Shown here in pieces: positions 6,709-6,783 of a stretch of 6,783 bases of DNA; position 1 is the stretch's first letter, and the number at the start of each line of letters is the position of its first letter. Location: positions 1 to 6,783 of the forward strand of contig RFIZ01000260.1 in assembly GCA_003695105.1 (NCBI GenBank), given 5' to 3'. This DNA comes from Fidelibacterota bacterium (GTDB lineage: Bacteria > Fidelibacterota > Marinisomatia > Marinisomatales > J089). A program made the position numbers and the translations under genes. The notes under the pieces were generated by a model that saw only the letters and a program-made list of their open reading frames with translations, was not told the origin of the DNA and made no database searches.

Positions 6709-6783
6709 ATGGCAAATATTCGGGATTTACTCACCAGCCAGGGTCAGGTTCGGACGATTCTGGAAACGGCCGGTCGTCTGGGG
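6709..6783 (+). CDS. Start of an unrecognised gene, truncated at the window edge
   Basis: Twenty-five codons are open from ATG 6709 to the end of the window, beginning MANIRDLLTSQGQVRT. I do not recognise the family. The visible part reads as two amphipathic helices of an ordinary soluble protein without a signal peptide. The frame is open back to a TAA at 6568-6570, but translation of that stretch does not look like protein, and the ATG has no SD ahead of it. Start codon and reality of the gene are supported only by codon choice and by the plausible promoter box just upstream. It is divergent from the DUF4835 gene. It does not resemble the N termini of CoaBC or RecN. Confidence 0.45.
   Translation, partial: MANIRDLLTSQGQVRTILETAGRLG

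Overview
This window is probably from an uncultured bacterium of the FCB (Fibrobacterota-Chlorobiota-Bacteroidota) superphylum, more likely a lineage near Bacteroidota (for example Marinimicrobia-like) than a typical member of it. Three things suggest this. There is a large DUF2723/TMEM260-like membrane protein with the motif set usual in Bacteroidota, and a DUF4835 (PorD-like) secreted protein, a family typical of Bacteroidota. There is also a DUF1844 protein, which is common in deltaproteobacteria and FCB-margin phyla. A usable Shine-Dalgarno sequence before at least one gene is less typical of true Bacteroidota. The placement is inference; no marker gene is complete here.

Layout: positions 1-5748 hold a compact plus-strand run that is probably one transcription unit. 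It contains the 3' end of recG, a zinc-ribbon SAM methyltransferase overlapping recG by 17 nt, a 94-nt gap, a small DUF1844 protein, the 979-residue DUF2723 membrane protein, and a family 2 glycosyltransferase 18 nt after it. Positions 5715-6560 hold a minus-strand DUF4835 protein with a signal peptide, converging on the glycosyltransferase and overlapping its 3' end by 34 nt. A 148-nt divergent intergenic region with a small hairpin and a Bacteroidota-like -7 box follows. The first 25 codons of an unrecognised plus-strand gene run off the right edge.

How the genes may work together: recG (branched-DNA helicase) is a housekeeping gene and probably just a neighbour. The methyltransferase, the DUF2723 protein (a predicted GT-C-type, lipid-linked-sugar-dependent glycosyltransferase related to eukaryotic TMEM260 protein O-mannosyltransferase) and the GT2 enzyme together look like an envelope-glycan or protein-glycosylation set. 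The DUF4835 protein is periplasmic or outer-membrane associated, and some annotation schemes connect its family with type IX secretion (PorD). A link between glycosylation and export is a reasonable hypothesis but is not shown by this sequence. I see no mobile element, CRISPR array, tRNA or rRNA, and no clear evidence of a wholly new system. The most interesting element is the DUF2723-centred cassette.
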